Assembly (NCBI GenBank): GCA_965370265.1
Contig: CBDUSL010000015.1
Location: 1 to 15,030, forward strand
DNA from: CBDUSL01 sp965370265
GTDB taxonomy: Bacteria; Patescibacteriota; Patescibacteriia; JAXHNJ01
Direction: 5' to 3'
Length of the DNA: 15,030 bases
Part shown: in pieces, positions 13,171 to 15,030 of the stretch
Position numbering within the stretch: position 1 is the first letter of the stretch
Layout: each line of letters opens with the position of its first letter
Notes under the pieces: generated by a model
What the model saw: the letters and a program-made list of their open reading frames with translations, nothing else
What the model was told of the DNA's origin: nothing
The model's database searches: none
Made by a program: the position numbers and the translations under genes

Positions 13171-13734
13171 TTAAGATATTTTCACAAAAACCAGTCCGTA
13201 GTGATGGGGGCCAGCTTTAAATTCTTCCATAGAAGCAAGGCCCGTTTTTGCGGCTAACTGTTTTACTCTTTCCATATCTACCAAATCTTTTTCTTTGGGT
13301 CCGAAGACCAATCCACTAGAACCCCATTCAACAATCAAAAGTCTTCCCTCTTTTTTGAGTGTGCGGATACATTCTTTTAAAATTTCTTTTTGTTTTTTTG
13401 ACTGATGTAAAACATTAACTAAAATGCCTCGGTCAACACTTCCATCTTTAATTTTTTTAGCCGCTCCCTCTATTTCTAAATCAGACCACACACAACGAAC
13501 AACATCCTGATAACCTCTCATTTTAATATTTCTCCATATAGCTGAAAGATTCGGCTTAAATATATCAATTGCATAAACTCTTCCTTTGTCACCGACCATA
13601 CCGGCGGCCTGAAGAGCAAAATAACCGGATCCCCCACAACCAAAATCAGCTACATACATACCGCCCTTTACTTCTAATTTTTCCAGGAGGAAGGCGGGGT
13701 CAAGATAACTTTTTCCGGAAGGAAGTTTTAACAT
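13171..13734 (-). CDS. Class I SAM-dependent methyltransferase
   Basis: This 187-residue protein has the Rossmann SAM-binding motif VADFGCGGSGYF (about 28-39), an acidic ribose-binding residue at D57 in YAIDIFKPN, then the downstream LVNVLHQSKK and KKEGRLLIVEW strands of type-11-like methyltransferases. The substrate is unknown. Residues about 1-20 (PSGKSYLDPAFLLEKL) resemble the short N-terminal segment of UbiE-like proteins. A good promoter (TTGAAT, 17 nt, TATAAT) lies inside the 3' end of rnhB, and its -10 ends 6 nt before the ATG, so the message may be leaderless. No Shine-Dalgarno is present, which agrees. Confidence 0.85.
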   Translation of the reverse strand: MLKLPSGKSYLDPAFLLEKLEVKGGMYVADFGCGGSGYFALQAAGMVGDKGRVYAIDIFKPNLSAIWRNIKMRGYQDVVRCVWSDLEIEGAAKKIKDGSVDRGILVNVLHQSKKQKEILKECIRTLKKEGRLLIVEWGSSGLVFGPKEKDLVDMERVKQLAAKTGLASMEEFKAGPHHYGLVFVKIS

Positions 13735-13740
13735 ATTTAT

Positions 13741-13769
13741 ATTATATCACTGGCTTAAGAATTATTCAA
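13741..13769 (-). promoter_or_regulatory. Candidate leaderless promoter of the methyltransferase gene
   Basis: On the minus strand TTGAAT (13769-13764) and TATAAT (13746-13741) are exactly 17 nt apart, with TGA before TATAAT forming an extended -10. The ATG at 13734 is 6 nt after the -10, where transcription normally begins. Confidence 0.65.
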
Positions 13770-14357
13770 AGGTTTAAAAGAAAGGCGGTGAAACGGGCAG
13801 GGGCCGTATTTTTTCAAGGCAGAAATATGTTTTTTTGTCCCATAGCCGACATTTTTGTCAAAATCGTATTTGGGAAATTTTTTATGGACTTTTTTCATTA
13901 ATTTGTCCCTTTCTGTCTTGGCCAGGATTGAAGCGGCCGCAATTGAAAAAACTTTTTCGTCTCCTTTGATAATAGATTTATGGGGAGTCTTATTATTTAT
14001 TTTAAAAGCATCAATAAGGATATAATCCGGTTTCTTTTTTAATTTTTTAAAAGCATTTATTAGCACTTTTTCATTGGCTTTTTGAATTCCGATTTTGTCA
14101 ATTTGTTTATTTGTTACTTTGGCTATACTCCAGGCGAGCGCTTTTTTCTTAATAATTTTTGCCAATTCATCCCTTGCTTTACGAGGTAGTTTTTTTGAAT
14201 CATTAATTCCTTTAATATTGATTTTTTTATCAAAAATAACGGCTACCGCGACAATCGGTCCGGCTAAAGGGCCCCGGCCTACTTCATCAACCCCGGCAAT
14301 ATATTTATAACCTTTTTTTATTAATTTATTTTCTTCTCGCTTATTTGGTTTTTCCAT
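13755..14357 (-). CDS. rnhB: Ribonuclease HII
   Basis: This 200-residue protein cleaves the RNA strand of RNA-DNA hybrids and removes single ribonucleotides from DNA. AGVDEVGRGPLAGP (21-34) supplies D24 and E25, LIDAF gives D116, and KGDEKVFSIAAASILAKTERD gives D133, matching the four acidic metal-binding residues of the family. GYGTKKHI and YGPCPFHRLSF close the domain. Length is normal. The ATG lies 6 nt after an extended -10 (TGTTATAAT). AAAGG is only one base from the ATG, too close to act as a normal Shine-Dalgarno, so initiation may be leaderless. Confidence 0.97.
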   Translation of the reverse strand: MEKPNKREENKLIKKGYKYIAGVDEVGRGPLAGPIVAVAVIFDKKINIKGINDSKKLPRKARDELAKIIKKKALAWSIAKVTNKQIDKIGIQKANEKVLINAFKKLKKKPDYILIDAFKINNKTPHKSIIKGDEKVFSIAAASILAKTERDKLMKKVHKKFPKYDFDKNVGYGTKKHISALKKYGPCPFHRLSFKPLNNS

Positions 14358-14363
14358 ACCTTT

Positions 14364-14372
14364 ATTATAACA
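14364..14372 (-). promoter_or_regulatory. Candidate extended -10 promoter of rnhB
   Basis: TGTTATAAT (14372-14364 on the minus strand) is followed by six bases and the rnhB ATG. No -35 is recognisable, because that DNA is the terminator of the preceding gene. The same TGnTATAAT plus six bases arrangement precedes the methyltransferase gene. Confidence 0.5.
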
Positions 14373-14375
14373 AAT

Positions 14376-14405
14376 AAAAAGGAGACTCGCGAAGAATCTC
14401 TTTTT
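14376..14405 (-). terminator. Terminator of the dehydrogenase gene
   Basis: On the minus strand AAAAAGAGATTC pairs with GAGTCTCCTTTTT around a 5-nt loop (TTCGC), with one G-T pair and one bulged C, and ATTTG follows. It lies 16 nt past the dehydrogenase stop. The A-tract and T-tract on both sides are typical of an intrinsic terminator. Confidence 0.75.
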
Positions 14406-14421
14406 GCAGTTAAATACTATA

Positions 14422-15030
14422 TTATATTTTTTCTTTAATACGTTGAAGGGCTAAGATATAAGATGCTGTTTTTAAATCAGTCTTGTATTTTTTTGCTAAT
14501 GTTAAAACTTCTTTTGTAGCGTTGGTCATTATTTTTTTTAACTCTTTTATTACTTTATTTTTTGACCAGTATTTATTTTCTAAATTTTGAAGCCATTCAA
14601 AATATGAAACGGTTACTCCTCCGGCGTTTGCTAGGACATCCGGGATAACAAGAATTTTCCTTTTCTTTAATATTTCCAAAGCTTCGGTCGTAATAGCACC
14701 GTTGGCCATCTCTAACACAATTTTTGCTTTAATATTTTTAGCGTTTTCTTTGGTAATAGAATTTTCCAAAGCGGCTGGGATAAGAATATCGCAGGGCTCT
14801 TCTAGTATTTTATTACAGCACAAATGCTTGTGGCTCTTTTCATCATGATTACAAACTGAACCGATACAGTAAAAACTGTCAATCATGCCTTGTGATTGCT
14901 TCATTTTCCAAACATGTTTTGGGTTAAAACTTTTTTTAGTAACAATCTCAGTTTTTGAATCAGATAAGCCTTTTATAATGAAACCTTTTTTAAATAAAAT
15001 TTCTGCAATTATCCGACCAACATTACCAAA
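14422..15030 (-). CDS. Glu/Leu/Phe/Val dehydrogenase, NAD(P)-binding domain (5' end outside the window)
   Basis: The frame stays open to the window edge, giving 202 residues of the C-terminal part; an internal ATG at 14904 is not the start. The first residues, FGNVGRIIAEIL, are the dinucleotide-binding glycine loop. LEEPCDILIPAALENSIT, VLEMANGAITTEA, VIPDVLANAGGVTVSYFEW and the C-terminal helix are typical of the glutamate dehydrogenase family. It most likely interconverts glutamate and 2-oxoglutarate, but the substrate-deciding N-terminal half is not visible. A Cys/His-rich stretch (CIGSVC, NHDEKSHKHLCC) sits between the Rossmann strands, which is unusual. An intrinsic terminator follows. 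Confidence 0.93.
   Translation of the reverse strand, partial: FGNVGRIIAEILFKKGFIIKGLSDSKTEIVTKKSFNPKHVWKMKQSQGMIDSFYCIGSVCNHDEKSHKHLCCNKILEEPCDILIPAALENSITKENAKNIKAKIVLEMANGAITTEALEILKKRKILVIPDVLANAGGVTVSYFEWLQNLENKYWSKNKVIKELKKIMTNATKEVLTLAKKYKTDLKTASYILALQRIKEKI

Noticed and set aside
14422..14904. The dehydrogenase read as a complete 160-residue protein starting at 14904
   Set aside because: The same frame continues upstream with FGNVG, the conserved nucleotide-binding loop, to the window edge, so the gene is cut by the window, not short.

Overview
This window looks like a piece of an AT-rich, small-genome bacterium, most likely a Candidate Phyla Radiation / Patescibacteria (Parcubacteria-like) lineage. 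That placement is inference. It rests on short tightly packed genes, a scavenging-type gene set, a NusA with charged low-complexity insertions, peptide insertions made by palindromes inside genes, and many small GC-rich hairpins between AT-rich genes. Every gene I can support lies on the minus strand, so the operons read from high to low coordinates.

Layout from high to low coordinates. 15030-14422: the 3' part of a Glu/Leu/Phe/Val dehydrogenase, ending at a terminator. 14357-12758: rnhB, a class I methyltransferase and yraN. 12757-9159: a promoter and leader terminator, then nusA and hppA (K+-dependent-type membrane pyrophosphatase). 9085-6343: two tandem PlsC-type acyltransferases and a PaaK-like AMP-forming ligase, a possible lipid-acylation cassette closed by two hairpin terminators. 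6219-4781: tig with its promoter and a 91-bp repeat in its leader. 4714-3995: a VUT/YhhQ-type queuosine-precursor transporter whose 3' end overlaps a 19-codon remnant of a P-loop NTPase gene. 3906-418: a compact operon of a GNAT acetyltransferase, YfcE-like phosphoesterase, GT-C type membrane glycosyltransferase, inositol-monophosphatase-family enzyme and stand-alone riboflavin kinase. 309-22: a broken tRNA-Cys copy, an intact tRNA-Cys(GCA) and a tRNA-Gly(GCC).

The most informative signals are not ordinary genes. (1) A perfect 21-bp direct repeat flanks the glycosyltransferase gene. One copy carries the stop codon of the phosphoesterase and the other the start codon of the phosphatase, as if about 1.4 kb had been inserted into an ancestral ATGA-overlapped gene pair. 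(2) The broken tRNA-Cys copy is interrupted in its anticodon by exactly two 15-nt perfect hairpins, and in its D-loop by another hairpin. (3) nusA has a promoter followed almost at once by a strong intrinsic terminator, which suggests autoregulatory attenuation. (4) A palindrome inserted in frame in nusA encodes nine residues. (5) A Walker A fragment lies out of frame in the transporter's tail. (6) Several promoters share an extended -10 (TGnTATAAT), and two sit exactly six bases from the start codon, predicting leaderless mRNAs.

I see no CRISPR array, rRNA, transposase or phage gene. I do not see a complete new defence or biosynthetic system. The candidates for something undescribed are the palindrome family and the mode of insertion of the glycosyltransferase gene.
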